From Gemella massiliensis (GTDB taxonomy: Bacteria; Bacillota; Bacilli; Staphylococcales; Gemellaceae), in the NCBI RefSeq assembly GCF_900120125.1, contig NZ_LT635546.1, forward strand, positions 299,228 to 363,227: DNA of 64,000 nucleotides, written 5' to 3'. Made by a program: the position numbers and the translations under genes. Under the pieces are notes generated by a model that saw only the letters and a list, made by a program, of their open reading frames with translations, did no database searches and was not told the origin of the DNA. Shown here in pieces: positions 8,637 to 17,944 of the stretch. Position 1 is the stretch's first letter. Each line of letters opens with the position of its first letter.

Positions 8637-9489
8637 AAGTAATATTTTAATGGGAATATTTTGTATAGTTATGGCAGGCTTCGGATTTGCATTGATGGCA
8701 TTGTTTGTTAAATTATCAGGAGATCTACCATCAATGCAAAAAGCTTTTTTTAGAAACTTAATAGCTGCATTTATAACAATATTTCCATTAATGAAGCATA
8801 GGAGAAAATTAAGATTACCTTCCAATAAAATTGAATGGTCAACTTTAATTATAAGGGCTATTTTTGGAACTATCGGTTTAATTTTTAATTTTTATGCTAT
8901 TAGTCATATAAATTTGGCAGATGCATCAATTATACAAAAACTTTCACCATTCATTATTTTAATATTATCATATTTTGTTTTTAAAGAGAGAATGACAAAA
9001 TTTCAAGTAGGTGCCATTGTTATTGCATTTATAGGGATATTATTTGTTATTAAGCCTAATATAAACGGTTTAATAAGCAAAGGAGCCGCTGCAGCATTGA
9101 TGTCGGCATTAGGAACAGGAGTAGCATATACATGTGTTAGATATTTAGGTTTAAAAAAAATCTCAGGAGAATTTATTATTTTATTTTTTTCAGTTACATC
9201 TACTTTAATGCTGCTGCCTTATTTAATTTTTGATTATCATGAAATGTCAATATATCAAATTAGTATGTTACTTTTTGCGGGTATTAGTGCTTCTATCGGA
9301 CAATTTGGAGTTACATTTGCATATAGATTTGCGCCGGCAAAAAATATTGCGGTTTTTGATTATTCTCAAGTTTTATTCGCAGGGATATTAGGTATTATTT
9401 TTTTAGGTGAATTTCCTGATTTTTACAGTTTAATAGGGTATTGTATAGTAATTTTGATAGGAATAGTTTTGATTTTAAAAACAAATTAA
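8626..9489 (+). CDS. DMT superfamily (EamA) membrane transporter
   Basis: An integral membrane protein of about 287 residues with ten predicted hydrophobic segments in two EamA repeats. The first repeat shows GFALMALFVKLSGD; the second begins near GAAAALMSALGTGVAYTCVR. The family exports or imports small metabolites, often amino acids, nucleotides or drugs; the substrate cannot be read from sequence. GTG 8626 follows a GGAG site at 8612-8615. ATG 8650 and an upstream ATG 8578 are alternatives. Overlap with glycerate kinase suggests cotranscription. Confidence 0.88.
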   Translation: MKCRSNILMGIFCIVMAGFGFALMALFVKLSGDLPSMQKAFFRNLIAAFITIFPLMKHRRKLRLPSNKIEWSTLIIRAIFGTIGLIFNFYAISHINLADASIIQKLSPFIILILSYFVFKERMTKFQVGAIVIAFIGILFVIKPNINGLISKGAAAALMSALGTGVAYTCVRYLGLKKISGEFIILFFSVTSTLMLLPYLIFDYHEMSIYQISMLLFAGISASIGQFGVTFAYRFAPAKNIAVFDYSQVLFAGILGIIFLGEFPDFYSLIGYCIVILIGIVLILKTN

Positions 9490-9506
9490 TTGAGAAAGGG
9501 TACTAA

Positions 9507-10382
9507 ATGAAAAAATTTATAAAAGTGCTAATTGGAATAATTTTAGTTTGTGGGATGTTATTTTTATATTATTCCAAAAATTCATTATCGGAATTATTTT
9601 TTGGTAATAGTCAAAAAACGACTTCAGTGAATAAAAAAACTATTAAAATAAGAGATGGAATACGTGGAGTTGTACAGCCTAACCCTTTTATAGTAACTGA
9701 AGGAGAAATTAACCGAAATTTATTGGAAAATAGTAATAACAATTTAGTAGGGCAACTAATTTATACTAGAAAAAATGAATTACCAGAAGCACAACAAAAG
9801 TTACTGGCAAATAATAAAGATACTACACAGTATATATTAGGCTATTTAACCGGAGAGCGTGTACCGTTTGAATATGGGGAAACAGCAGAATTAGAAAGAA
9901 AATATCCTTATTATATACAGTGGGACAGAAGATGGGCATATGATGAGCTAGGAGATATAGATGTTGCAATTGGCGGATGTGGACCGACGAGTGTTGCAAT
10001 GGCAATTGGCGGATTATTAAATGACAAAACTATTACCCCAAGAAAGATTGCGGAAATAGAAAATAAAAATGGTTATTTTACATCACATGGAACTAGTTGG
10101 AATTTTTTTGATTTTATTGCAAAAGAATATGGGCTAAAATCTAATCAAGTATATTTAAGTAAAGAAAATATAGATAAAGTATTAAAACAAGGAAATCCAA
10201 TAATTATGTCGGTAAAACCTGGGAAATTTACAACTGTCGGTCATATTATTCTAGTTGTTGCAAAAGATAAAGATGGAAATTATATAATTAATGATCCGAA
10301 TAGTTATACAAGAACATTAAAAACATGGAGTTATAATGAGTTAAAAACAGAAATAGTAGCAATGTGGAAATTTTCAAAATAG
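9507..10382 (+). CDS. Membrane-anchored C39-like papain-fold peptidase
   Basis: A 291-residue protein with one N-terminal hydrophobic segment (about residues 5-22) acting as signal anchor. The extracellular part is a Peptidase_C39_2 domain. The likely catalytic cysteine is C158 in GGCGPTSVAMAIGG, the histidine is H246 in GHIILVVAKD, and D263 lies in NDPNS. No ABC domain is attached, so it is not a bacteriocin exporter. Similar proteins in Firmicutes are surface or secreted hydrolases of unknown substrate. It is 17 bases after the DMT gene. Confidence 0.85.
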   Translation: MKKFIKVLIGIILVCGMLFLYYSKNSLSELFFGNSQKTTSVNKKTIKIRDGIRGVVQPNPFIVTEGEINRNLLENSNNNLVGQLIYTRKNELPEAQQKLLANNKDTTQYILGYLTGERVPFEYGETAELERKYPYYIQWDRRWAYDELGDIDVAIGGCGPTSVAMAIGGLLNDKTITPRKIAEIENKNGYFTSHGTSWNFFDFIAKEYGLKSNQVYLSKENIDKVLKQGNPIIMSVKPGKFTTVGHIILVVAKDKDGNYIINDPNSYTRTLKTWSYNELKTEIVAMWKFSK

Positions 10383-10494
10383 TTGTAAAGTAAAAATATA
10401 AGAACTTGACATCAAATCAAAAAACCTTATATATCAGTTTATAAAGATAATATCTATATCAACAAAAAAAGTTTACACTTTTTTTGAAAAAGTC

Positions 10495-10523
10495 TTGACT
10501 TTCTTTTTTTATAATGATAGAAT
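10495..10523 (+). promoter_or_regulatory. Promoter of rpsP
   Basis: -35 TTGACT (10495-10500) and -10 TAGAAT (10518-10523) with 17-bp spacing. A second TATAAT at 10510-10515 lacks a matching -35. Confidence 0.7.
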
Positions 10524-10554
10524 AGTTACTAGCTTAGAAACCTTAGCAAAAAGA

Positions 10555-10613
10555 TTCAACTTTTTCATTAAAACACTTCATAAACACACACATTAAATTA
10601 ATAAAAAGTTGAA
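10555..10613 (+). promoter_or_regulatory. Long-range inverted repeat in the rpsP leader
   Basis: TTCAACTTTTT (10555-10565) is perfectly complementary to AAAAAGTTGAA (10603-10613), closing a 37-base loop. The 3' arm ends only 5 bases before the AAGGAG ribosome site of rpsP. It could be a structured leader for translational control. I know of no named motif that matches. Confidence 0.45.
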
Positions 10614-10630
10614 ACATAAGGAGTACAAAC

Positions 10631-10903
10631 ATGGCAGTAAAAATCCGTTTAAAAAGATTAGGTGCTAAGAAATCACCTTTTTACCGTATCGTTGTTGCTG
10701 ATTCAAGATCTCCACGTGATGGTCGTTCTATTGAAACTATCGGTACTTATAATGCTGTAAAAGATCCGGCAGAAGTTAAAATTGACGAAGAATTAGCGTT
10801 AAAATGGTTAGGTAATGGTGCACAACCTTCTGATACAGTAAGAAGTTTGTTATCAAAAGAAGGAATTATGAAAAAATTTCATGAATCAAAATTAAATAAA
10901 TAA
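10631..10903 (+). CDS. rpsP: Ribosomal protein S16
   Basis: A 90-residue small-subunit protein needed for 30S assembly. It has the family start [20 protein letters not shown] followed by [10 protein letters not shown], and a normal length. It has an AAGGAG ribosome site at 10618-10623. In many Bacilli rimM and trmD follow; here a terminator and an ABC importer follow instead, so it is monocistronic. Confidence 0.98.
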   Translation: MAVKIRLKRLGAKKSPFYRIVVADSRSPRDGRSIETIGTYNAVKDPAEVKIDEELALKWLGNGAQPSDTVRSLLSKEGIMKKFHESKLNK

Positions 10904-10907
10904 TTTT

Positions 10908-10935
10908 TGGAGCGTCTTAAGACGTTCTTTTTTTA
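10908..10935 (+). terminator. Terminator after rpsP
   Basis: GAGCGTCTTAAGACGTTC forms a compact hairpin followed by seven or more T residues. Confidence 0.9.
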
Positions 10936-11059
10936 TTATTTAAACATTATTATTGAAATTAGCGTGCATTTTTGATACAATTATAACAAGTTTTCAGAAA
11001 ATTAGAGAGAGAAGTTTGCTATATATGGTTATATAACAAAGTTATTATAGGAGGTTATT

Positions 11060-11704
11060 ATGGAATATTTAATAGAAATATTTCCTAGTTTATTGAATGG
11101 TGCATTGATTACAATAGAAGTATTTCTCTTAGTTCTTATTTTATCAATTCCACTAGGAATTATTATTTCTTTTATAATGCAGTTTAATATAAAGATAGTA
11201 AATTTTATTATCAGCATTTATATTTGGATTATGAGAGGAACACCATTATTATTACAATTAATTTTTATTTATTATGTTTTACCAAATGTAGGTATTCGTT
11301 TTGAAAGGTTACCGGCTGCTATTATTGCATTTACACTAAATTATGCGGCTTATTTTGCGGAAATTTTTCGTGGTGGTATAAATTCTGTACCAAAGGGACA
11401 ATATGAGGCGGCTAAGGTGTTAAAATTTACTAATTTACAAACGATTCGTTTTATAATTTTGCCTCAGGTAATAAAAATTGTTTTGCCTAGTGTTTTTAAT
11501 GAGATTATGAGTTTAGTAAAAGATACATCTTTAGTTTATGCTTTAGGAATAAGTGATTTAATATTAGCGAGCAGAACAGCTGCTAACAGAGATGCCAGTT
11601 TAACACCGATGTTTGTAGCCGGTGCTATCTACTTAATTTTGATTGGAATAGTAACATTGGTTTCAAAACGTGTGGAAAATAAATATAATTATGATAGGAG
11701 TTAA
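11060..11704 (+). CDS. Amino-acid ABC transporter permease
   Basis: A 214-residue HisM/GlnP-type inner-membrane permease with about five hydrophobic helices. It shows the GGALITIEV-like start (here NGALITIEVFLLVL), IWIMRGTPLLLQLIF and the cytoplasmic EAA loop EAAKVLKFTNLQTIRFIILP. It probably forms a homodimer channel with the ATPase and lipoprotein encoded directly downstream (3 and 12 bases apart). GGAGG lies before the ATG. Substrate is a polar amino acid; which one cannot be said. Confidence 0.93.
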   Translation: MEYLIEIFPSLLNGALITIEVFLLVLILSIPLGIIISFIMQFNIKIVNFIISIYIWIMRGTPLLLQLIFIYYVLPNVGIRFERLPAAIIAFTLNYAAYFAEIFRGGINSVPKGQYEAAKVLKFTNLQTIRFIILPQVIKIVLPSVFNEIMSLVKDTSLVYALGISDLILASRTAANRDASLTPMFVAGAIYLILIGIVTLVSKRVENKYNYDRS

Positions 11705-11707
11705 ATT

Positions 11708-12337
11708 ATGTTAGAATTAAAAAATATATGTAAAACGTATAACAATAGACAAATTATTTCTAATTTGAATTTAACAGTAGAAGATGGAAAAATTTTAGCT
11801 ATTGTTGGTCCATCCGTAGGGGGAAAGACTACACTTTTAAGAATGTTGGCAGGGCTAGAAACTATTGATTCGGGTGAAATTATCTATAATGGTGAAAATT
11901 TACCACTTAATGAATTAGAAAAGAGAAATTTATTGGGATTTGTTTTTCAAGATTTTCAATTATTTTCACATTTAACGGTAATAGATAACTTAACTTTATC
12001 TCCTATAAAAACGTTGAATGTGTCAAAAGAAACAGCAAAGAAAAAAGCTAAAGAGTTGTTAGAAAAATTGGGTCTTAGTAAACAAGTAGATTCATATCCA
12101 CATTCATTGTCAGGTGGTCAAAAACAACGTGTGGCTTTGGCACGTGCAATGATGATTGATCCTAAAATAATTGGTTATGATGAACCGACGAGTGCCTTAG
12201 ATCCTGAATTACGCTTGGAAGTAGAAAAACTGATTTTAAAAAATAGAGAATTAGGAATTACTCAAATAGTAGTAACCCATGATTTGAAATTTGCCGAAAA
12301 TATTGCTGATAGTATTTTGAAAATAGAAGCTAAGTAA
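11708..12337 (+). CDS. Amino-acid ABC transporter ATP-binding protein
   Basis: The 209-residue ATPase of the importer. Walker A is GPSVGGKT (34-41), signature LSGGQKQR begins at 134, Walker B is IIGYDEPTSALD, and the switch histidine is in VVTHD. The family is slightly longer (about 240), so the C-terminus is short. The usual GPSGGGKT is changed to V at the fourth position; the required GxxxxGKT pattern is kept, so activity is expected. Confidence 0.93.
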   Translation: MLELKNICKTYNNRQIISNLNLTVEDGKILAIVGPSVGGKTTLLRMLAGLETIDSGEIIYNGENLPLNELEKRNLLGFVFQDFQLFSHLTVIDNLTLSPIKTLNVSKETAKKKAKELLEKLGLSKQVDSYPHSLSGGQKQRVALARAMMIDPKIIGYDEPTSALDPELRLEVEKLILKNRELGITQIVVTHDLKFAENIADSILKIEAK

Positions 12338-12349
12338 GGTGATGAAAAT

Positions 12350-13192
12350 ATGAAAAAAATAAAAATTATACTTTATATAATCACTACTTTTATATTGTTA
12401 ACAGGTTGTGCCAGTGGTGGGGCGAATAAACCTAAAAATGATAACTGGAAAGAATTTGAAAATTCTAAAAAAATAGTAATTGGTTTTGATAATACTTTTG
12501 TACCGATGGGATTTCAAGATAAAAGCGGTGCAAATATCGGTTTTGATATTGATTTGGCAAATGCTGTTTTTGCTGAATATGGAATTAGTGTAGAGTGGCA
12601 AGCTATTAATTGGGATTTAAAAGAAACAGAATTAAAAAATGGTAATATTGATTTAATATGGAATGGATATTCAAGAACAAAAGAAAGAGAACAAAACGTT
12701 TTATTTACAGATGATTATATGATTAATGAACAGGTAATTGTTACAAAGAAAACTTCCGGAATAACAAAGGTAAGTGAATTAAAAGAAAAAGTTCTTGGAG
12801 CACAGAATGGTTCTTCCGGTTACGATATTTTTAATGCAGAGCCAAAAGTTCTAAAAGATTTTGTAAAAGGTAATGATGCGACACAATACGAGAGTTTTAA
12901 CGAAGCAATAATAGATTTGGAGAATGAACGTATAGAAGCATTATTAATTGATAGAGTATATGCAAATTATTATTTAAAACAACAAAATAAATTATCAGAA
13001 TATAATATATTTAGTGCAGGCTTTGAGAGTGAATCATTTTCTGTCGGAGCAAGGAAAGCGGATAAAACACTTGTTGGAAAAATAAATTCAGCTTTTAAAA
13101 AATTATATCAAGAAAAAAATTTCAAGATATTTCGAAAAAATGGTTTGGTGAAGATGTGGCAACAAAAAATATTAAAAATAGATAATCGGTAG
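12350..13192 (+). CDS. Amino-acid ABC transporter substrate-binding lipoprotein
   Basis: A 280-residue SBP_bac_3 family protein. A signal peptide ends in the lipobox LLTGC with C20 as the predicted lipidated cysteine, to be processed by Lgt (also encoded in this window). The ligand domain shows IVIGFDNTFVPMGFQD, GFDIDLANAVF and IDLIWNGYSRTKEREQ, typical of polar amino-acid binding. It completes the three-gene importer. Confidence 0.93.
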   Translation: MKKIKIILYIITTFILLTGCASGGANKPKNDNWKEFENSKKIVIGFDNTFVPMGFQDKSGANIGFDIDLANAVFAEYGISVEWQAINWDLKETELKNGNIDLIWNGYSRTKEREQNVLFTDDYMINEQVIVTKKTSGITKVSELKEKVLGAQNGSSGYDIFNAEPKVLKDFVKGNDATQYESFNEAIIDLENERIEALLIDRVYANYYLKQQNKLSEYNIFSAGFESESFSVGARKADKTLVGKINSAFKKLYQEKNFKIFRKNGLVKMWQQKILKIDNR

Positions 13193-13217
13193 ATTTTTAA
13201 AATCTACCGATTTTTTC
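13182..13217 (+). terminator. Terminator of the ABC importer operon
   Basis: AATCGGTAGATTTTT and AAAATCTACCGATT form a long stem that includes the stop codon of the lipoprotein gene, followed by six T residues. Confidence 0.88.
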
Positions 13218-13466
13218 TATATAGAGATAAAAATTGTTAAAAGAAACAAAAGAACGTTAAATTATGGATATATAAAAGAATTTCTCATTAACTATAATAT
13301 TAAGAAATACAATAGCAGTTATGACGGTTTTGTAAGTATTAAAAATTAATAAAATCGTTGTGGATAAGTAGAACTTTTAATGGTAGAAAAAAAGATTTAA
13401 GAATGATATAATGATACAATATTAGAAGATATTTAGGAAATAAATTAAATTTTATGGAGATGAATT
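13218..13466 (+). other. Spacer with one perfect DnaA box and a promoter
   Basis: No gene is seen. TGTGGATAA at 13359-13367 is the exact complement of the DnaA box TTATCCACA, but it is alone. Near 13407-13412 TATAAT (GATATAATG) could be the -10 of the following gene; the -35 is poor. ATGGAGATGAATT precedes the next ATG and contains its GGAG site. Confidence 0.4.
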
Positions 13467-14090
13467 ATGAGAAGTGGACATATAGTATATAAAGTAAATA
13501 ATTTACAGGCTGCTGTTAAGGAATGGGAAAATAAAGGATTTGAAGTTGAATATGGCAGAAAAGAAAATCCTATTAATGCTTTGATATATTTTAGCGAGGG
13601 GGCTTATATTGAATTATTGCAAAATACGGGAATTCCTAAAATTGTAAAACTGTTAAGTAAATTATTCGGCGTAAGTAAAAAAATGGAAAGATTTCATTAT
13701 TGGGATACCTGTGATGAGGGATTATGCGGTTTTTGCCTAGAGAAAGATTTTGGCAGTTTAGACGAAGAAGTTGAGTTTTTAAAAAAGAAAGGTATAAAGG
13801 GAATATTATTTAATAACCTTAAAAGAGTTGATACAAAAGGTAGAAATTTACAATATAGATGTTTCTTTCCGGAAGGAGTAAATTTTCCATTTTTAATGAG
13901 TTATTTCAGTGTAGACCCGAAACCTATAAATTTTATCCATCCCAACGGTATAAAGAAAATAAAGAAAATTATTTTTAAGATTGATGAAGATAATGCCAAT
14001 ATATTAAGACAATTGATTGATGATGATGTACTTGAAATTATAGATGATAATAATGAAAAAGGCATAGTTTCTATTGAATACGACTATTAG
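13467..14090 (+). CDS. VOC superfamily protein (glyoxalase-like domain)
   Basis: A 207-residue cytosolic protein with a glyoxalase-like (VOC) fold. The start GHIVYKVNNLQAAVKEWENK is the typical first beta-alpha unit, and ALIYFSEGAYIELLQ supplies the second strand pair with a glutamate (E in IELLQ) that often binds metal. The second half (about 70-207) is less conserved. The function is unknown; homologues are annotated glyoxalase-like without a tested reaction. It appears monocistronic, convergent with rpsD. Confidence 0.8.
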   Translation: MRSGHIVYKVNNLQAAVKEWENKGFEVEYGRKENPINALIYFSEGAYIELLQNTGIPKIVKLLSKLFGVSKKMERFHYWDTCDEGLCGFCLEKDFGSLDEEVEFLKKKGIKGILFNNLKRVDTKGRNLQYRCFFPEGVNFPFLMSYFSVDPKPINFIHPNGIKKIKKIIFKIDEDNANILRQLIDDDVLEIIDDNNEKGIVSIEYDY

Positions 14091-14146
14091 ATTGGAGAAT
14101 TATAAAGCTTAGAAAACTAATTAATCTATTTATATTATAGTTAATG

Positions 14147-14180
14147 AAAAACCTACTCAAAAGTAACTGAGTAGGTTTAA
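14147..14180 (-). terminator. Bidirectional terminator between the VOC gene and rpsD
   Basis: AAACCTACTCA (14149-14159) and TGAGTAGGTTT (14168-14178) form an 11-bp perfect stem with A/T tracts on both sides, serving rpsD and possibly the VOC gene. Confidence 0.85.
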
Positions 14181-14208
14181 ATGGTATTGAGTTTCTTTGA
14201 TAAAGAGA

Positions 14209-14811
14209 TTATCTGTTGTAGTACTCAACAATAAGTTGTTCGTTAATTTCCGGATGTAGTTCACTTCTTTCCGGTAATCTTACTAATGATCCTTCTAATT
14301 TATCAGCATCAAAAGTTAAGTATTCAGGAATAAAGTTGGTGATTTCTACAGCTTCTTTAACGATTTCCAAGTTTCTTGATTTTTCTCTTATTGAAACCAC
14401 TTGTCCCGGTTTAAGTGCATAAGAAGCGATGTCAACTTTTTTACCATCAACAAGCACATGACCATGGTTAACCAATTGTCTAGCTTGACGATTAGTTCTG
14501 GCTAAACCTAAGCTGTAAACTACTGAATCTAAACGAGTCGCAAGTAATGCCATAAAGTTTTCACCGTGAAGACCTTGCATTTTTCCTGCTTTATCAAATA
14601 ATTTACGGAATTGTTTTTCGTTCATACCGTGTAGGTAACGAAGTTTTTGTTTTTCTTGTAATTGTAATCCGTATTCAGATAGTTTTTTTCTCAAAATTGG
14701 ACCATGTTGTCCCGGTGCGTAAGGACGTTTAGATAACTCCTTACCTGTGCCGCTTAGAGAGATACCTAAACGACGAGATTTTTTCCAAGTTGAACCTGTA
14801 AAACGAGCCAT
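14209..14811 (-). CDS. rpsD: Ribosomal protein S4
   Basis: A 200-residue primary 16S-binding protein. It starts [20 protein letters not shown], the Bacilli S4 N-terminus, and contains the S4 RNA-binding domain (about 91-155; [20 protein letters not shown] then [16 protein letters not shown]). It is on the minus strand with GGAGGAG just before the ATG. As in Bacillus it stands alone rather than in the alpha operon and is probably autoregulated through its leader. Confidence 0.98.
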   Translation of the reverse strand: MARFTGSTWKKSRRLGISLSGTGKELSKRPYAPGQHGPILRKKLSEYGLQLQEKQKLRYLHGMNEKQFRKLFDKAGKMQGLHGENFMALLATRLDSVVYSLGLARTNRQARQLVNHGHVLVDGKKVDIASYALKPGQVVSIREKSRNLEIVKEAVEITNFIPEYLTFDADKLEGSLVRLPERSELHPEINEQLIVEYYNR

Positions 14812-14990
14812 GAATATGCTCCTCCTTTAATCTTTTTGTTTTTTGTGTATAAAACAAAAAGCATGACTAATCATTGTTGTATATGTTATAAAATTGGAAC
14901 TTCACCTAGTAGCATAGGTTACGAGTAGCCACGTGAGAACGTATAACATAGGGGCAATAATAATTAATCTACTACTATTATTTTACACCG
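14812..14990 (-). promoter_or_regulatory. Structured rpsD leader (probable S4 autoregulatory site)
   Basis: The long 5' leader read on the minus strand has a GC-richer segment (14905-14960) able to form several helices. A perfect inverted repeat then lies next to the ribosome site: CTTTTTGTTTT at 14832-14842 against AAAACAAAAAG at 14851-14861. In Bacilli S4 represses its own mRNA through such a leader. The match to the named motif was not tested. Confidence 0.45.
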
Positions 14991-14996
14991 CTTATT

Positions 14997-15025
14997 AGTT
15001 TATCATTAAAATAATTATTAGTCAA
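14997..15025 (-). promoter_or_regulatory. Promoter of rpsD
   Basis: On the minus strand, -35 TTGACT (15025-15020) and -10 TAAACT (15002-14997) are separated by 17 bp. Confidence 0.7.
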
Positions 15026-15176
15026 CTGTTTTATCGGAAGAATAGAAGATATAAAAACATATTTTACTTAATAAATACTTAAAATCTCTTTATAATTATT
15101 GCTTTAAAGCGAAATGAGTGCTATAATTGTATGATGTATTATAGTATATAAAATTTATTTTGGAAGGAATATATGA

Positions 15177-17747
15177 ATGGCTATTTTAAATAAAATATTT
15201 GATGCTAATAAAAAAGAAGTTAAAAATTTAGCAAAGTTAGCTGATAAAGTATTAGCTAAAGACGAAGAATATTCAAACTTAACTGATGAACAATTAAAAA
15301 ATAAAACACAAGAATTTAAAGATTACATTCAAGAAGAAAAAGATAACGGAAAACCAATAGCTGATATTTTAGATAAAATATTAGTAGATGCTTTTGCAAC
15401 TGCACGCGAAGGAGCGCTTCGTGCTTTAGGTATGAAACCTTATAAGGTGCAAATTATGGGGGGAATCGCTCTTCATCGTGGGGATATTGCAGAGATGAAA
15501 ACCGGAGAAGGTAAAACTTTAACGGCTACAATGCCGGTGTATCTTAATGCTTTAGCAGGAGATGGAGTTCATGTTGTAACGGTCAATGAATACTTATCTC
15601 AACGTGATGCTGAAGAAATGGGAGTTCTATACAATTATTTAGGGTTAAGTGTAGGTCTTAATCTTAACTCAATGAATTCAGAAGAAAAAAGAGAAGCGTA
15701 TAATGCTGATATTACTTATTCAACAAATAATGAATTAGGTTTTGATTATTTGAGAGATAATATGGTTAAATCTGTTGAAGCACGTGTTCAACGTCCATTA
15801 AACTATGCTGTAATTGATGAGGTTGACTCAGTATTAATTGATGAAGCTAGAACACCACTTATTATTTCCGGTGAAGGACAAGAATCTACATCGTTATATC
15901 ATGTAGCTAATGCGTTTGTTAAAACTTTAAAACGTGCTGAAGAAGAAGACGGCAGTGACGGTGATTATACATTAGATGTAAAAACAAAAGCTATTCAGCT
16001 TTCAGAAAACGGTATAGATAAAGCAGAAAATCATTTTGGTCTAAAAAATCTTTATGATTTAAAAAATGTAGATTTAACACATCATATAAATCAGGCATTA
16101 AAAGCAAATTATACAATGGCACTTGATGTTGATTACGTTGTTGCAGAAGATGGAGAAATCTTAATAGTTGACCAATTTACAGGTCGTACAATGCCGGGAC
16201 GTCGTTTTTCAGAAGGACTCCATCAAGCGATTGAAGCAAAAGAAAATGTTCCAATTCAACGTGAAAGTAAAACAATGGCGACAATTACATTCCAAAATTT
16301 CTTTAGAATGTATAGAAAACTTAGCGGTATGACAGGGACAGCAAAAACTGAAGAAGAAGAATTTAGAAATATTTACAATATGTACGTCACTACTATTCCT
16401 ACCAATATGCCTGTAATAAGAGAAGATGCACCCGATTTTATTTATTCAAATATGAATGCTAAGTTTAATGCGGTAGCTAAAGAAGTAAAAGAACGTTATG
16501 ATGCGGGGCAACCTATTCTTTTGGGTACAGTTTCTATTGAAACCAGTGAACTTGTTTCAAAACTTCTATACAAATATGGTGTACCTCACAAAGTTTTAAA
16601 TGCTAAACAAAATGAAAGTGAAGCCGAAATAATTAAACAGGCAGGGCAAAAGGGTTCTGTTACTATAGCTACCAACATGGCAGGTCGTGGTACTGATATT
16701 AAACTAGGAGAAGGAGTTCGTGAATTAGGCGGTTTGGCTGTGATTGGTACAGAACGCCATGAGTCACGTCGTATTGATAATCAGTTACGAGGACGTTCAG
16801 GACGTCAAGGTGATCCGGGATATAGTCGCTTTTATTTATCACTAGAGGATGAACTTATGGTTCGATTCGGAGCAGATAGACTTAAACGAATTATGGGTGC
16901 TGCCGATGATACTCCATTAGAAAGTAGAATGGTAAGTAAATCGGTAGAAAGTGCTCAAAAACGTGTAGAAGGAAACAACTATGATGCACGTAAGCAAGTA
17001 CTTCAGTATGATGATGTTTTGCGAAAACAACGTGAGATTATGTACGGTGAACGCAATGAGGTATTGGAAAATGAAGTTGTAACTGACATTATAGATAGAA
17101 TGGTCGGCGAAGCTGTTGATAAAACTATTCAATATGCCGGAGAAATGATGGAAGCACAAAGCGAAAAAGAAGAAACAGAAGAAATTGTTAAATCAATAAA
17201 CGAGAAGTTTTTAGGAGCAAATCCTATTTTAGATGTAGAATATGCCGAAGTTATGTCAGATGAAGAAATTAAAGAACTTGCGCTTCGTAAAATCAACAAA
17301 GAATTGGAGAAAAAACGTGAGCTTCTAGGTGAAGATACAATGAATTCATTTGAAAAATATATTCTTCTTAACTCTATAGATGACAGATGGACAGATCATA
17401 TTGACCAAATGGATCAATTAAGAAAAGGCATTTTCTTGCGTTCATATGGACAAATTGATCCACTTCGTGAGTATAAAAACGAAGGGCATGAGATGTTTGA
17501 ATATATGATTGATGAAATTGAAAGTGAAGTAGTATCAAATCTTCTTCGTATAAAAGTTGAACGTCACGAAGAAATAGAGATAAAAAAAGAACCTACTAAC
17601 TTAGTAACAAATGATAGTAAGGAACATATCGCACGTGGACCTGTCAGAAGCCAAAAACGTGAAGAGAAAAAAGCTCGAATAGACGAAAGAAAGAAAAAAA
17701 TAAAAGAGCTAAAAGCACAAAAAGAAAAAACATATAAAAAGAAATAA
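15177..17747 (+). CDS. secA: Preprotein translocase ATPase SecA
   Basis: Drives unfolded preproteins through SecYEG using ATP. The 856-residue protein has Walker [12 protein letters not shown] starting at 107, the DEVD box at 214-217, the preprotein cross-linking domain, the second nucleotide fold ([14 protein letters not shown] and [15 protein letters not shown]) and the helical scaffold/wing domains. The C-terminus is a Lys/Glu-rich helix ([11 protein letters not shown]) without the CxC..CH zinc motif found in many SecAs. GGAAGGA precedes the ATG. prfB, which follows secA in many Bacilli, is absent here. Confidence 0.98.
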   Translation: MAILNKIFDANKKEVKNLAKLADKVLAKDEEYSNLTDEQLKNKTQEFKDYIQEEKDNGKPIADILDKILVDAFATAREGALRALGMKPYKVQIMGGIALHRGDIAEMKTGEGKTLTATMPVYLNALAGDGVHVVTVNEYLSQRDAEEMGVLYNYLGLSVGLNLNSMNSEEKREAYNADITYSTNNELGFDYLRDNMVKSVEARVQRPLNYAVIDEVDSVLIDEARTPLIISGEGQESTSLYHVANAFVKTLKRAEEEDGSDGDYTLDVKTKAIQLSENGIDKAENHFGLKNLYDLKNVDLTHHINQALKANYTMALDVDYVVAEDGEILIVDQFTGRTMPGRRFSEGLHQAIEAKENVPIQRESKTMATITFQNFFRMYRKLSGMTGTAKTEEEEFRNIYNMYVTTIPTNMPVIREDAPDFIYSNMNAKFNAVAKEVKERYDAGQPILLGTVSIETSELVSKLLYKYGVPHKVLNAKQNESEAEIIKQAGQKGSVTIATNMAGRGTDIKLGEGVRELGGLAVIGTERHESRRIDNQLRGRSGRQGDPGYSRFYLSLEDELMVRFGADRLKRIMGAADDTPLESRMVSKSVESAQKRVEGNNYDARKQVLQYDDVLRKQREIMYGERNEVLENEVVTDIIDRMVGEAVDKTIQYAGEMMEAQSEKEETEEIVKSINEKFLGANPILDVEYAEVMSDEEIKELALRKINKELEKKRELLGEDTMNSFEKYILLNSIDDRWTDHIDQMDQLRKGIFLRSYGQIDPLREYKNEGHEMFEYMIDEIESEVVSNLLRIKVERHEEIEIKKEPTNLVTNDSKEHIARGPVRSQKREEKKARIDERKKKIKELKAQKEKTYKKK

Positions 17748-17877
17748 TTAGTATAAATTAAGAAGCTATTTTTTGTGTTTTATAATATTACAATTCAAAC
17801 GTAAAAAACTTTCTATATTTAATACAAACTTTTTCTTTTAATTATAAAGGTTTTAATTTATAACTCAAAAGTAAAAT

Positions 17878-17906
17878 TTGAAAAAATTAAAAAAACAAGG
17901 TAAAAT
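17878..17906 (+). promoter_or_regulatory. Promoter of ppaC
   Basis: -35 TTGAAA (17878-17883) and -10 TAAAAT (17901-17906), 17-bp spacing. The rest of the 197-base secA-ppaC spacer is AT-rich with no gene. Confidence 0.65.
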
Positions 17907-17944
17907 AGAGAGTACAGTAATTATATGCAGTAAGGAGTTTAGAA

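Noticed and set aside
13359-13367. Single perfect DnaA box as origin or regulator site
   Set aside because: Only one 9-mer; a lone match has no functional support.
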